In this document: piece after piece, positions 50,071 through 58,574 of the stretch | Layout of the letters: every line of letters begins with the position of its first letter | Numbering within the stretch: the stretch's first letter is position 1 | From: Bauldia litoralis | Lineage (GTDB): Bacteria; Pseudomonadota; Alphaproteobacteria; Rhizobiales; Kaistiaceae | Assembly (NCBI GenBank): GCA_945882315.1 | Contig: CAMCWB010000015.1 | Span: 1 to 62,931 of the forward strand | DNA length: 62,931 nt | Direction: 5' to 3' | Translations under genes and position numbers: made by a program | Notes under the pieces: generated by a model | Seen by the model: the letters and a program-made list of their open reading frames with translations, nothing else | Databases searched by the model: none | What the model was told of the DNA's origin: nothing

Positions 50071-51114
50071 ATGAGAGTTGCGACTGTCGATGCGCTGGCC
50101 GGATACCGGAGGCTAATTCAGCGGCGCATGGTCGCAGTGGCGTTGCTGGCCATCGCGATCCTCTTCGCCTTCAGCCTCGATCTCGCCACCGGCCCGTCGG
50201 GACTGACGCTTGCCGAGAGCCTGCGCGCGCTCATCTCCGGCGGCGACGGACAGGCGGCGCTGATCGTGCGCGAAGTGCGGCTGCCGATCGCGGTGACGGC
50301 CGTGCTGGTCGGCGCGGCGCTGTCGCTGGCCGGCGCCGAGATGCAGACGGTGCTCAACAATCCGCTCGCCAGCCCCTTCACGCTCGGCATCTCGTCGGCC
50401 GCCACCTTCGGCGCGGCGCTCGCCTTCGTGCTGCAGCTTTCGATACCGGGCGTCCCGGAAAACTGGGTGGTGCCGGCCAACGCCTTCGTCTTCGCGCTCG
50501 GCGCCGTGCTGCTGCTCCAGCTCGCGGCGGGCCTGCGCGGTGCCGGCAAGGAAACGCTGGTGCTTTTCGGCATCGCGCTGTTCTTCACCTTCAACGCCTT
50601 CGTAGCGATCCTGCAATTCATCGCCAGCGAGCAGGCGCTGCAGCAACTCGTCTTCTGGACGATGGGGAGCCTCGCCCGGGCGACCTGGGAGAAGATCGCG
50701 ATCCTTGCCGTGGTGCTCGCCGTCGTGGTGCCCTTCAGCCTCGCGGCGGCATGGCGGATGACGGCGCTGCGGCTCGGCGAGGACAAGGCGCGGAGCTTCG
50801 GCATCGACGTGGCGCGCCTGCGGTTCGCCTCGCTGCTGCGGATCAGCCTGCTCACCGCGACCGCCGTCGCCTTCGTCGGCACGATCGCCTTTGTCGGGCT
50901 GGTCGGGCCGCATATCGCCCGGCTCATCGTCGGCGAGGACCATCGCTTCTATTTGCCGGCGAGCCTGCTTTCCGGGGCGCTCATCATGTCGCTCGCCTCG
51001 GTGGCGAGCAAAGCCATCGTGCCCGGCGTGCTGATCCCGGTGGGACTCGTCACGGCGCTGATTGGCGTGCCCTTCTTCGTCATCCTCATCCTGACAAGGC
51101 GGACCGGCGAGTGA
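50071..51114 (+). CDS. FecCD-family siderophore ABC transporter permease
   Basis: A 347-residue inner-membrane permease of the BtuC/FecD class with about ten helices. Family motifs are VREVRLPIAVTAVLVGAALS, GAEMQTVLNNPLASPFTLGI, and AFVGTIAFVGLVGPHIAR. Only one permease gene is present, so the channel should be a homodimer as in BtuC, unlike the FepDG pair of E. coli. It is followed by an ATPase gene with a GTGA overlap. Confidence 0.9.
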   Translation: MRVATVDALAGYRRLIQRRMVAVALLAIAILFAFSLDLATGPSGLTLAESLRALISGGDGQAALIVREVRLPIAVTAVLVGAALSLAGAEMQTVLNNPLASPFTLGISSAATFGAALAFVLQLSIPGVPENWVVPANAFVFALGAVLLLQLAAGLRGAGKETLVLFGIALFFTFNAFVAILQFIASEQALQQLVFWTMGSLARATWEKIAILAVVLAVVVPFSLAAAWRMTALRLGEDKARSFGIDVARLRFASLLRISLLTATAVAFVGTIAFVGLVGPHIARLIVGEDHRFYLPASLLSGALIMSLASVASKAIVPGVLIPVGLVTALIGVPFFVILILTRRTGE

Positions 51115-51902
51115 GCCCAACCCTTCAGGTGAACACGCTGTCGGCCGGCTACCGACGGCGCAAGGTCATCGACAAGCTGACGCTCGCGCCGATTCCGGCC
51201 GGCACGGTCACGGCGCTGGTCGGGCCGAACGGTGCCGGCAAGTCGACGCTGCTGCGGGCGCTCGCCGGTTTCGTTCCAGCCAAGGGCGCCCTCCGTTTCG
51301 GCGACCGCGACCTGCTGCGCGAAACGGCGGCGCGGCGGGCGCAGACCGTCGGGCTGATGCCGCAAAGCGCCTTCGCCGGCGTCACGCTGACGGTGCTGGA
51401 AACGGTGATCGTGGCGCTGAAGACGGCGCCGGCCGGCGGGCCGTCCGACCTCGACATCCGTCAGCGGGCGCTCGACGCACTGGCCCGGGTCGGCATTGCC
51501 GACCTGGCGCTGCAGCCGGTCAATGAACTGTCGGGCGGCCAGCGCCAGCTCGCCAACCTCGCGCAGACGATCGCTCGCGGACAGGAGATCATCCTCCTCG
51601 ACGAGCCGACCAGTGCACTCGATCTCCGTCTGCAGATGGTGGTGATGAAGCTCGTCGCCGAGATCGCCGCCGAAGGCAGGATGGTCGTCGTCGTGCTGCA
51701 CGACCTCAACCTCGCTTTGCAATGGGCGGATCGGCTGATCGTGCTCGGCAGCAAGGGACTCCGCATCGAGGGGCCGCCGCGCGAGGCGATCACGCCGGAG
51801 CTGCTGGCCGAGGTCTATGGCGTCCGCGGACGCATCGAGGCCTGCTCGCGCGGCATTCCGCGGCTGCTGATCGATGCGGCGATCGACGAGGCGGGAGCCT
51901 AG
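51111..51902 (+). CDS. Siderophore ABC transporter ATPase (FepC class)
   Basis: A 263-residue ATPase: Walker A GPNGAGKST, Q-loop LMPQSAFAG, signature LSGGQRQLANLAQTI, Walker B IILLDEPTSALDLRLQ, H-loop VVVLHDLNLALQWAD. The D-L-R-L after Walker B and the HDLN block are typical of the iron-chelate importers. GTG start at 51111 overlaps the permease stop. Confidence 0.9.
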   Translation: MSPTLQVNTLSAGYRRRKVIDKLTLAPIPAGTVTALVGPNGAGKSTLLRALAGFVPAKGALRFGDRDLLRETAARRAQTVGLMPQSAFAGVTLTVLETVIVALKTAPAGGPSDLDIRQRALDALARVGIADLALQPVNELSGGQRQLANLAQTIARGQEIILLDEPTSALDLRLQMVVMKLVAEIAAEGRMVVVVLHDLNLALQWADRLIVLGSKGLRIEGPPREAITPELLAEVYGVRGRIEACSRGIPRLLIDAAIDEAGA

Positions 51903-51904
51903 CG

Positions 51905-52726
51905 ATGCCCTTGGTGACGATTCCCGACAGCGAAAGCGCGGTGCTGCGCGCCGGGCGCAGCGGCCGCGCCTACACGATCACGCTCGCCCACCCGACCGGG
52001 CCGGCGCCGGAGGACGGCTATCCGGTGCTCTATCTCCTCGACGGCCACAAATTCTTCGGGACGCTGGTCGAGGCGGTGCGGGCGCGCTGCCATCGGCCGT
52101 CGGCGACCGGCGTCGTGCCGGCGATCATCGTCGGCATCGGTCCGGAGGCCGGGGAAGCGGCGTCGCGGACGCTCGACTACACACCCGGCCCGCAGAGCGA
52201 TGGCGGCGACGACAGCGAGACCGGCGGCGCGGTGGATTTCCGCGCTTTCATCGAAAACGAGCTGAAGCCCTGGGTGGGGGCGAGGGTCGCGGTCGACCGC
52301 AACCACCAGGTCCTCATCGGCCATTCGCTCGGCGGCTATTTCGTCCTCGATACGCTGGTGACGCGGCCGGAGAGCTTTCACGCCTATGTCGCGATCAGCC
52401 CCTCGATCTGGTGGGACAGGACGCGGCTGTTCGACGGTGCCGCCGCGCTGTTGCGGCGCGCCGCCGGTGAGGCCGGCAGGCGCCGGGTCATGGTCACGGT
52501 CGGCGAATATGAAGAGCCGCCGGAGGACCCGAATGCCGATCTGCGCGGTACCGGCGATCGCCACCGCCAGCGGCGGATGATCGGCAATGCGCGGGATGTC
52601 GCCGAGCGGCTCGGCGGGATACCGGGCCTCAACATGCGTTTTCAGGAGTTGGCCGGCGAGGACCATGCCTGGACGGTGCCGGTGACGCTCAGCCGGTCGC
52701 TGCGCTTCGTTCTGGCGCCGCGATGA
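51905..52726 (+). CDS. Siderophore esterase-like hydrolase (IroE/BesA, esterase D fold)
   Basis: A 273-residue alpha/beta hydrolase with YPVLYLLDGHKFFGT, the nucleophile in LIGHSLGGYFVLD, SPSIWWD and a C-terminal catalytic His in AGEDHAWTVP. Enzymes of this group (IroE, BesA, Fes relatives) hydrolyse the triserine lactone or linear serine esters of catecholate siderophores to release iron. It begins 2 bp after the ABC ATPase stop, in the import operon, strengthening the prediction of a serine-ester siderophore. Confidence 0.87.
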   Translation: MPLVTIPDSESAVLRAGRSGRAYTITLAHPTGPAPEDGYPVLYLLDGHKFFGTLVEAVRARCHRPSATGVVPAIIVGIGPEAGEAASRTLDYTPGPQSDGGDDSETGGAVDFRAFIENELKPWVGARVAVDRNHQVLIGHSLGGYFVLDTLVTRPESFHAYVAISPSIWWDRTRLFDGAAALLRRAAGEAGRRRVMVTVGEYEEPPEDPNADLRGTGDRHRQRRMIGNARDVAERLGGIPGLNMRFQELAGEDHAWTVPVTLSRSLRFVLAPR

Positions 52727-53456
52727 GTGCGCCGGCTTCGTCGAAGGTGAGCCAGCGCGTCGTAATCGCCTTTCCCGGCGCGATCGTGGCAATCGCCCCG
52801 GCATAGCCATCGCCGGCATCGATCGTCGCAACCGCGAAATCGCAGAGCGCGTCGTCTCGCGATTCGACGATCGGCTGCCAGTCGCCGGACGCAGGCGGCA
52901 CGGTGAAGCTCTCGAGCGGGATCGCGAAGCCGCTGCCGACCGCTTTCAGCACCGCTTCCTTCGCCGTCCAGATGCGGGCGAATTCGAGCGAGGGGTCGAC
53001 GGCCACTTCCAGGCGCGCGACCTCTTCCCCGGCAAGGCAGGCGCGGGCAAGGCGCAGCGGATCGGCCGGCCGGCCGATGCGCTCGACATCGACGCCCACG
53101 GATGCCGTTCCGATTGCGAGCGCGATGCGGCGACCGGCATGCGAGATGTTGAAGGCGACGTCGTGTTCCTCAAGGCCCGGCTTGCCATGGCCGGAAAGGA
53201 CAAAGCGCAGCGATTCCGGCGGCAGATCCAGGCGCTCTCCGAGCGCCATGCGCAGCGCGGCGCGGGCCGCGACGAAGCGCTCGCGATCCTCGGGCCGCCG
53301 CAGCCGGGCGGCGCGCTGCCGCTCCTCCTCTGATAATAGGCCGAGGGCGACTGCGGCAACGGGCCTGCCGGGATCGAGATCGATGAGAAGCAGGTCGACC
53401 GCGCCCCCCGCCGCTGCGGTCACGAAAGGCGCGGCTGACGCTTCGGGCTGAACCAT
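52689..53456 (-). CDS. 4'-phosphopantetheinyl transferase, Sfp/EntD type
   Basis: A 255-residue transferase that converts apo-carrier domains to the holo form using CoA. The magnesium-binding GVDVERIGR and catalytic WTAKEAVLKAVG motifs are present, as are the upstream NISHAG and HGKPGLEE segments. It is expected to activate the aryl carrier protein and EntF. Its 3' end overlaps the esterase by 38 bp (convergent) and its 5' end overlaps the Sel1-repeat gene by 37 bp. Confidence 0.92.
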   Translation of the reverse strand: MVQPEASAAPFVTAAAGGAVDLLLIDLDPGRPVAAVALGLLSEEERQRAARLRRPEDRERFVAARAALRMALGERLDLPPESLRFVLSGHGKPGLEEHDVAFNISHAGRRIALAIGTASVGVDVERIGRPADPLRLARACLAGEEVARLEVAVDPSLEFARIWTAKEAVLKAVGSGFAIPLESFTVPPASGDWQPIVESRDDALCDFAVATIDAGDGYAGAIATIAPGKAITTRWLTFDEAGALIAAPERSAATG

Positions 53457-54415
53457 GCGCCGAGCCTAGACGGCAAAGCGGCAACCCGCCAGCGGATGCC
53501 GGTGCCGCGGAGAAAGCCACGGTCGCGGAGTAGATTGCCCAGCATGTCTTCCGGGTCGTCGAAGCCGGCGTCGCGGGCGCGGCGGAGCCAGCCGAGGGCT
53601 GCCTTGCGGTCGGCGGCGGCCGGCGCTGCGGCGAGCATCCGCCCAAGAGCGTGGAAATCGCGCGCCTCGCCGCTCTCGCAGGCCCGCACCAGCGCGCGCC
53701 GGCCGATCGCCCGCACCGCCTCGTCGGGATGGGCGACCAGGATGGCGGCGGCATCGCGGCAATAATCCGGTGGCGCGCCCTCGACCGAGCGAGCGAACCA
53801 GCGCTCCGCCTCATCATGGGCGCCGCGCATGAGGGCAAAGCGGCCGGCGTGAAACTGACCGCGGAAACAGCCGCCCCTGGCGGCGCGCTTGTACCAGTAA
53901 CGGGCGGCATGATCCTTCCGGCGCACGCCCCAGCTCTCCTCGCGGAAACGGCCGAGCATGTTCATCGCCTTGACGTTGCGCTTCCGCGCGGAACGGACGA
54001 AAAGCGACAAAGCGGCCGGCCGGTCGGCGGCGATGCCCTCGCCGGCCAGCAGCAGGCTGCCGAGATTGAACATGCCCCAATCATGGGCGCGGTCGGCGGC
54101 CTGCCGATACCAACGCGCCGCCTCGCCGGGATCGCGTGCGACGCCGAGGCCGAGTTCGTAGCAGCGGCCGACCATGTTGGCGCCGTCGGGACTGCTACCA
54201 TCGGCGGCGATCCGGAACCAGCGGAAGGCGCCGGCTTCATCCCTGGCGATGCCGTGACCGGAAAGAAGCAGATGGCCCATGCTGACGACCGCCGGCAGCG
54301 AGCCGCCGAGAGCGCGGATCCGGACAGTGCGCGCAAACGCCGCCGGGTCCTTTGCCTTCGGATCGTCGTCGGGTGCCGCCGCGCTATCCGCATGGCTGAT
54401 CGGCTGTTCGGACAT
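53420..54415 (-). CDS. Sel1-like (TPR) repeat protein
   Basis: A 331-residue soluble protein made of repeated Sel1 units (MGHLLLSGHGIARDEAGAFRW in part, MVGRCYELGLGVARDPGEAARWYRQAA in part, LGSLLLAGEGIAADRPAALSL in part, MLGRFREESWGVRRKDHAARYW in part). These build a solenoid used for protein-protein contacts. No signal peptide is evident. It lies upstream of the PPTase on the same strand with a 37-bp overlap; its function in the siderophore context is unknown. Confidence 0.85.
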   Translation of the reverse strand: MSEQPISHADSAAAPDDDPKAKDPAAFARTVRIRALGGSLPAVVSMGHLLLSGHGIARDEAGAFRWFRIAADGSSPDGANMVGRCYELGLGVARDPGEAARWYRQAADRAHDWGMFNLGSLLLAGEGIAADRPAALSLFVRSARKRNVKAMNMLGRFREESWGVRRKDHAARYWYKRAARGGCFRGQFHAGRFALMRGAHDEAERWFARSVEGAPPDYCRDAAAILVAHPDEAVRAIGRRALVRACESGEARDFHALGRMLAAAPAAADRKAALGWLRRARDAGFDDPEDMLGNLLRDRGFLRGTGIRWRVAALPSRLGAWFSPKRQPRLS

Positions 54416-54660
54416 GGCTGCGACGGGTCACCGGCTTCGGAACGTATTTCCGGCCGGTCGGTTAGCAGACTTCAACCGCGAATAGAAGGATATCCATCGC
54501 CGCATTATTTGATTTATAACAGTTCAAATCTACGATTACTGTTTGAAACGATTATAAACAAGAAGAATTACCTTATATCGCGGCATGATTCTCTTGAAGT
54601 CGGCGCGCGATCTCGTATAGAGCCTGAGCGACGCGAAACAGCCCGCGCAGGACAAGCTTC
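54416..54660. promoter_or_regulatory. AT-rich promoter region before the ExbB-ExbD-TonB operon
   Basis: A 245-bp gap, strikingly AT-rich at 54505-54580. It contains an inverted repeat TTCAAA (54523-54528) / TTTGAA (54542-54547) and several TTATAA-like elements. A likely place for iron-dependent control of the energy-transducing operon; the regulator is not identified. Confidence 0.4.
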
Positions 54661-55083
54661 ATGAAATCCCGCCCCGCCCGAAAAGTGACTCTCGGCGTTG
54701 CCCTTGCCGGCCTCCTCGCCGCGCCGAGCGTGGCCGCCGCCGCGCCGAGCGTCAGCGTCGAGTTGAACAAGCTCGAAGCCGCGGACAAGGATTGCCGCGC
54801 GACGCTGGTGGTGAAGAACGGCAAGGACACCGCTTTTAGCGAGCTGCGTCTCGACCTCGTCGTGTTCGACGGCGACAGCGTCGTCGCCAAGCGGCTGATC
54901 GTCGATGTCGCGCCGCTCGCCGCCAAGAAGACCTCGGTCAAATCCTTCGATATCGCCGGCCTCGGCTGCGACGGCATCAGCCGGCTGCTTCTCAACGACG
55001 TCCCGGCCTGTGGCGGCGACGCCGATTGCCTGGGGCTGGTGGAGACCTCCTCGCGGGCGAAGAAGACACCCTTCGACAAGTAG
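54661..55083 (+). CDS. Secreted small protein of unknown function, first gene of the TonB operon
   Basis: A 140-residue protein with a typical signal peptide (about 1-27, MKSRPARKVTLGVALAGLLA then SVAAAA) and a predicted beta-rich mature part (VSVELNKLEAADKDCRATLVV). Four cysteines (DC, GLGC, PAC, DC) could form two disulfides in the periplasm. I do not recognise a named family. It precedes exbB by 33 bp, so it is probably cotranscribed with the ExbB-ExbD-TonB energy system and may assist it. Confidence 0.7.
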   Translation: MKSRPARKVTLGVALAGLLAAPSVAAAAPSVSVELNKLEAADKDCRATLVVKNGKDTAFSELRLDLVVFDGDSVVAKRLIVDVAPLAAKKTSVKSFDIAGLGCDGISRLLLNDVPACGGDADCLGLVETSSRAKKTPFDK

Positions 55084-55116
55084 CCAGAGCCGCGGTCTTC
55101 GGCCGCCGCAGAAAAG

Positions 55117-56133
55117 TTGACGTCCTTGCGTATTTCCCCGAGCGATAGTTCAAGCCACAGGCGTGCGTTCCGGATCAGCCTGATGCTGCCGGTCGCCTTC
55201 ATCCTGGCCGGCAGCACCGCCCTGGCGCAGGAAGCGCCGGCCCCGGCCCTGACGGCGACCGAGCCGCCGGCAATTTCAGCTCCCGCCATTGAGCCGGCGA
55301 CGCCGGTCGCCCCCGAGCTCAGCGCGCCGGAGCCTGCCGAAACGGAAGCGCTCGACCCGGACGCGCCGATCGAACTCGGCGAGCCGCTGGAGCTCGCGGA
55401 AGAGATCGCGGTCGAGACGGGAGGGCCGCTGCTGCCCGACGAGATGTCGCCGCTCGGTATGTTCCTGAATGCCGACATCGTCGTGAAGCTGGTGATGATC
55501 GGGCTCGCCTTCGCCTCGGTGCTGACCTGGACGATCGCCTTCGCCAAGACGATGGAGCTCGCCAGCGAGATCCGCCGGGCCCGGCTCGGCCGCCGCTGGC
55601 TGGGCGAGGCGTCGTCGCTCGAACATTCGCTGATGCGCTTCGAGAACGCCTCGAAATCCGACGTCGTCGCCAATCTGGCACGCGCCGCGATGGAAGAGAT
55701 CCGGCTATCGCCGCGCAGCGGCCGCGACAGCCTCGCCGGCATCAAGGAGCGCGTCCAGTCGCGCCTCGAGCGGATCGAATTCGCCGCCGGCCGGCATGCG
55801 GCGCGCAGCACCGGCCTCCTTGCCACCATCGGTTCGACGGCGCCCTTCGTCGGCCTGTTCGGCACCGTCTGGGGCATCATGAACAGCTTCATCGGCATCT
55901 CGAAGGCGCAGACGACCAACCTCGCCGTCGTCGCGCCGGGCATCGCCGAAGCGCTGCTCGCCACCGCGATCGGCCTCGTCGCGGCGATCCCGGCCGTGGT
56001 CATCTACAACATGTTCGCCCGGCGGACCTCGACCTACCGCGCCGTGCTCGGCGACGCGTCGGCGGAGATCCTCCGCCATGTGTCGCGCGACGCCGAACGC
56101 TGGCCGTCCTCGTCGCAGATCGCAGCGGAGTAG
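55117..56133 (+). CDS. exbB: TonB-system proton-channel protein ExbB
   Basis: A 338-residue MotA/TolQ/ExbB-type protein with a long periplasmic N-terminal extension (signal-like segment about 20-37, then a Pro/Glu/Ala-rich region to about residue 110), followed by the first channel helix (VVKLVMIGLAFASVLTWTI), a cytoplasmic loop, and two C-terminal helices containing GLLATIGSTAPFVGLFGTVWG and GIAEALLATAIGLVAAIPAV. The start is uncertain: TTG at 55117 or 55126, or later. Forms the channel with ExbD that energises TonB. Confidence 0.9.
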   Translation: MTSLRISPSDSSSHRRAFRISLMLPVAFILAGSTALAQEAPAPALTATEPPAISAPAIEPATPVAPELSAPEPAETEALDPDAPIELGEPLELAEEIAVETGGPLLPDEMSPLGMFLNADIVVKLVMIGLAFASVLTWTIAFAKTMELASEIRRARLGRRWLGEASSLEHSLMRFENASKSDVVANLARAAMEEIRLSPRSGRDSLAGIKERVQSRLERIEFAAGRHAARSTGLLATIGSTAPFVGLFGTVWGIMNSFIGISKAQTTNLAVVAPGIAEALLATAIGLVAAIPAVVIYNMFARRTSTYRAVLGDASAEILRHVSRDAERWPSSSQIAAE

Positions 56134-56136
56134 GGC

Positions 56137-56559
56137 ATGGCCGGAAAACTGAACGACGGCGACGAGCTCTCGGAAAGCCACGAGATCAACGTCACGCCGC
56201 TGATCGACGTGATGCTCGTGCTGCTGATCATCTTCATGGTGGCGGCGCCGCTGGCGACGGTCGACGTCCAGGTCGACCTGCCCGATTCGACCGCGGCGGC
56301 GCAGCCTCGCCCCGACAAGCCGCTCTTCGTCTCGATCAAGGCCGACCTGACGCTGATGCTCGGCAACGAGCAGGTCGCCCGTGAGAGCCTTGCGGCAGCC
56401 ATCAACGCGCAGACCGGCGGCGACACCGAGCAGCGCGTCTTCCTGCGCGCCGACCGCAGCGTCGTCTATGGCGACCTGACCGAGGTCATGAACCTCCTGC
56501 GCGACGCCGGATACAGCAAGGTGGCACTGGTCGGGCTGGAATTGCTCCGCAAACGCTAG
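56137..56559 (+). CDS. exbD: TonB-system protein ExbD
   Basis: A 140-residue inner-membrane protein. One N-terminal helix follows EINVTPLIDVMLVLLIIFMV, whose Asp is the conserved proton-carrying residue of ExbD/TolR. A periplasmic domain ends VALVGLELLRKR. It starts 3 bp after exbB. Couples the proton gradient to TonB. Confidence 0.94.
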   Translation: MAGKLNDGDELSESHEINVTPLIDVMLVLLIIFMVAAPLATVDVQVDLPDSTAAAQPRPDKPLFVSIKADLTLMLGNEQVARESLAAAINAQTGGDTEQRVFLRADRSVVYGDLTEVMNLLRDAGYSKVALVGLELLRKR

Positions 56560-56568
56560 CGAGACGCG

Positions 56569-57417
56569 ATGTCCTTCACCCTGCCGATGGAAGAGAGCGG
56601 CCCCGGCGGCATCGACATCGCCCGCTGGACCACGAGCCTCTGCCTGGTGCTCGCCCTCCATCTCGGCGTCAGCCTCGCGATCCTCGACAATAGCGAACCA
56701 CCGCAGACCGCGGCGGCAACCGAATCGGTCATCATGATCGACCTGCCGGTGGAAGCGATCCTGCCCGAGGCGCAATCGGTCCAGTCCATCGCCGCCGACG
56801 CCGTCGCGCCCGTCGATCCGTCCGAAATCGTCGAGACCAACGAACCCGTGCTCGAAGAGGTGGTCGAGGAGACCGCCGAGGTCACGGAAGAAACGCCCGT
56901 CGAGGAGGTCCTCGAAGAGCCGACCGAGATGGTGCAGGAGGTCAAACCGACGGAGGTCAGCGAGACCGCGCTGGTGGTCGCCGAGATCGTGCCGCCGACC
57001 GAAATCGTCAAGGCCGAGCCGGTCGAAGAGCCGAAGCCGAAACCGAAACCCCGGAAGAAGCCGAAGCCGGTAAAGCAGCAGGCCTATAACGCGACCACCA
57101 ACTCCACGGCCGCGGCCGGCGCCGGACGTTCGAAGTCGAGCATCCAGGCACGCTACGACGCCCAGATCCGGGCGGGCATCATGCGGCACCGGATCAGGGC
57201 GCCGGCCGGCGCCTATGGCCGGCTGACGATCACGATCGTGATCGCGCGCTCGGGCAGCATATCGAGCTTCCGGCTGACGCGATCCTCGGGCAATGGCGCC
57301 CTCGACCGGGCGGCGCTCGCCATCGTCGGCCGGGTCGGAAACCTCGGCGCCATCCCGCCGGAGCTCGGCCGATCGACCTATTCGGTGGCCGTGCCCTTCA
57401 ACTTCGCGCGCCAATAA
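56569..57417 (+). CDS. tonB: TonB energy-transducing protein
   Basis: A 282-residue protein with one N-terminal membrane anchor (about 22-42, TSLCLVLALHLGVSLAIL), a long Glu/Val/Pro-rich rod with the basic PKPKPKPRKKPKPVK segment around residues 160-175, and a C-terminal TonB domain (YDAQIRAGIMRHRI to YSVAVPFNF) that contacts receptors. It starts 9 bp after exbD. Together with the receptor locus it completes outer-membrane siderophore uptake. Confidence 0.93.
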   Translation: MSFTLPMEESGPGGIDIARWTTSLCLVLALHLGVSLAILDNSEPPQTAAATESVIMIDLPVEAILPEAQSVQSIAADAVAPVDPSEIVETNEPVLEEVVEETAEVTEETPVEEVLEEPTEMVQEVKPTEVSETALVVAEIVPPTEIVKAEPVEEPKPKPKPRKKPKPVKQQAYNATTNSTAAAGAGRSKSSIQARYDAQIRAGIMRHRIRAPAGAYGRLTITIVIARSGSISSFRLTRSSGNGALDRAALAIVGRVGNLGAIPPELGRSTYSVAVPFNFARQ

Positions 57418-57429
57418 CGCGGAACGCCC

Positions 57430-57933
57430 TTACGCGTGCAACAGCAGCGACCAGCCAAGGGCGGCCAGATAGAGGCCGATGCCGAAGGCAAGATGCGCGA
57501 CGACGCTCCTCAATCGCGCAGCATTCGGGCGCGGCGTCCGCGATGCGGCGATACCGGCCCCGAGCGCCGGCTGCAGGATGAGGAAAGGCGCGGCGACGGT
57601 CGCCAGGCCGATCGCCAGAGCCGGCCCCGGGGACGGATCGCGGGCCCAGTCCAGGCCCCATAGGACGAGCAGAAGTGCGGCGAAGGCGACACCGGTCGCA
57701 TAATGGGCCGCCCAGCCGAGGATGCGCTCTCCAGCGACGGGCGGCGCCACTGCGATGGCGGCGTGACGGAAACGACCGTACCCGAGATGGCCGAGCCATC
57801 GCCCGACCATCGCATAGTCGGGCGGCGACACCCCGAAGACGCGCTTCTGGAGAAGGCCCCAGATATCCATCAGGGCTGTGGCGCCTGTTCCGATCGCCAC
57901 GGCATGGACGAGGATGTTCAGTTTCTCAGACAT
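57430..57933 (-). CDS. DUF2938 family membrane protein
   Basis: A 167-residue protein with four predicted membrane helices (about 5-25, 62-82, 90-110, 140-160) matching DUF2938. Function unknown. It is divergent from a MerR-type regulator and sits behind a promoter with a 19-bp spacer, so it is probably the regulated target. An ATG at 57954 would add seven residues but would lie almost at the expected transcription start. Confidence 0.8.
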   Translation of the reverse strand: MSEKLNILVHAVAIGTGATALMDIWGLLQKRVFGVSPPDYAMVGRWLGHLGYGRFRHAAIAVAPPVAGERILGWAAHYATGVAFAALLLVLWGLDWARDPSPGPALAIGLATVAAPFLILQPALGAGIAASRTPRPNAARLRSVVAHLAFGIGLYLAALGWSLLLHA

Positions 57934-57961
57934 CGGCTTGATCCAAGGCTCCATTTCCCGC

Positions 57962-57992
57962 AGCCTACGAGTTCAAGTGAAGTTGAGGTCAA
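57962..57992 (-). promoter_or_regulatory. MerR-type promoter (19-bp spacer) for the DUF2938 gene
   Basis: On the minus strand a -35 box TTGACC (57992-57987) and a -10-like TAGGCT (57967-57962) are separated by exactly 19 bp. The spacer holds the imperfect dyad CTCAACTTCACTTGAA, which resembles SoxR/CueR-type operators. This is the hallmark of MerR-activated promoters. Confidence 0.7.
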
Positions 57993-58003
57993 GCGTGAAA
58001 GAC

Positions 58004-58477
58004 ATGGATATCGCCGAGGTGGCGCAACGCTCGGGCCTGCCGGCCTCGACGCTCCGCTTCTACGAAGAGAAAGGACTGATCGCCTCGATCGGACGGCGCG
58101 GCCTCCGACGGCTTTTCGATCCGGGCGTGCTGGAACGCCTGTCGCTGATCGCGCCGGGACGGACTGCGGGGTTCACGCTGGAGGAGGTCGCCGGCATGTT
58201 CGCCGCCGATGGCAGCCTGCGCCTCAGCCGCGAGCAGCTTTCCGCCAAGGCCGACGCGCTGGACCGGACCATCCGGCGGCTCGGCGCGATGCGGAACGGC
58301 TTGCGCCACGCCGCGACTTGCCCGGCACCAAGCCACATGGCGTGCCCGACTTTCCGCCGCATGCTGCGCATTGCCGGCGCAACGCAATCATCCGGCGCCG
58401 GCAGGATGGCGTCCGTGCCCAAGTCGACCAAGGGAGCCCGCTCCCCCAAGAAGGCATTCGCCAAGGGCAATCGCTGA
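58004..58477 (+). CDS. MerR-family transcriptional regulator
   Basis: A 157-residue regulator with an N-terminal winged helix (MDIAEVAQRSGLPASTLRFY, EEKGLI), a dimerisation helix near residues 75-105 (LSAKADALDRTIRRLGAM) and a C-terminal segment containing CPAPSHMACPTFRRML, where two Cys could bind a ligand or metal. A GTG at 57995 is an alternative start. Its gene overlaps the operator region controlling the divergent DUF2938 gene; a Lys/Arg-rich tail ends the protein. Confidence 0.87.
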   Translation: MDIAEVAQRSGLPASTLRFYEEKGLIASIGRRGLRRLFDPGVLERLSLIAPGRTAGFTLEEVAGMFAADGSLRLSREQLSAKADALDRTIRRLGAMRNGLRHAATCPAPSHMACPTFRRMLRIAGATQSSGAGRMASVPKSTKGARSPKKAFAKGNR

Positions 58478-58574
58478 ACCGACAACCGGCCGACTACGAG
58501 GTCAGCCGGTGTGACGAAGTCGCGTCGGGGTGCGCCGCCGTGACTCCGTCGCGTTTTTTTGGGCCTTGCCCGCG

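Noticed and set aside
58480-58565. Rho-independent terminator after the MerR gene
   Set aside because: A T7 run is present near 58554-58560, but I could not draw a clean GC stem directly before it.
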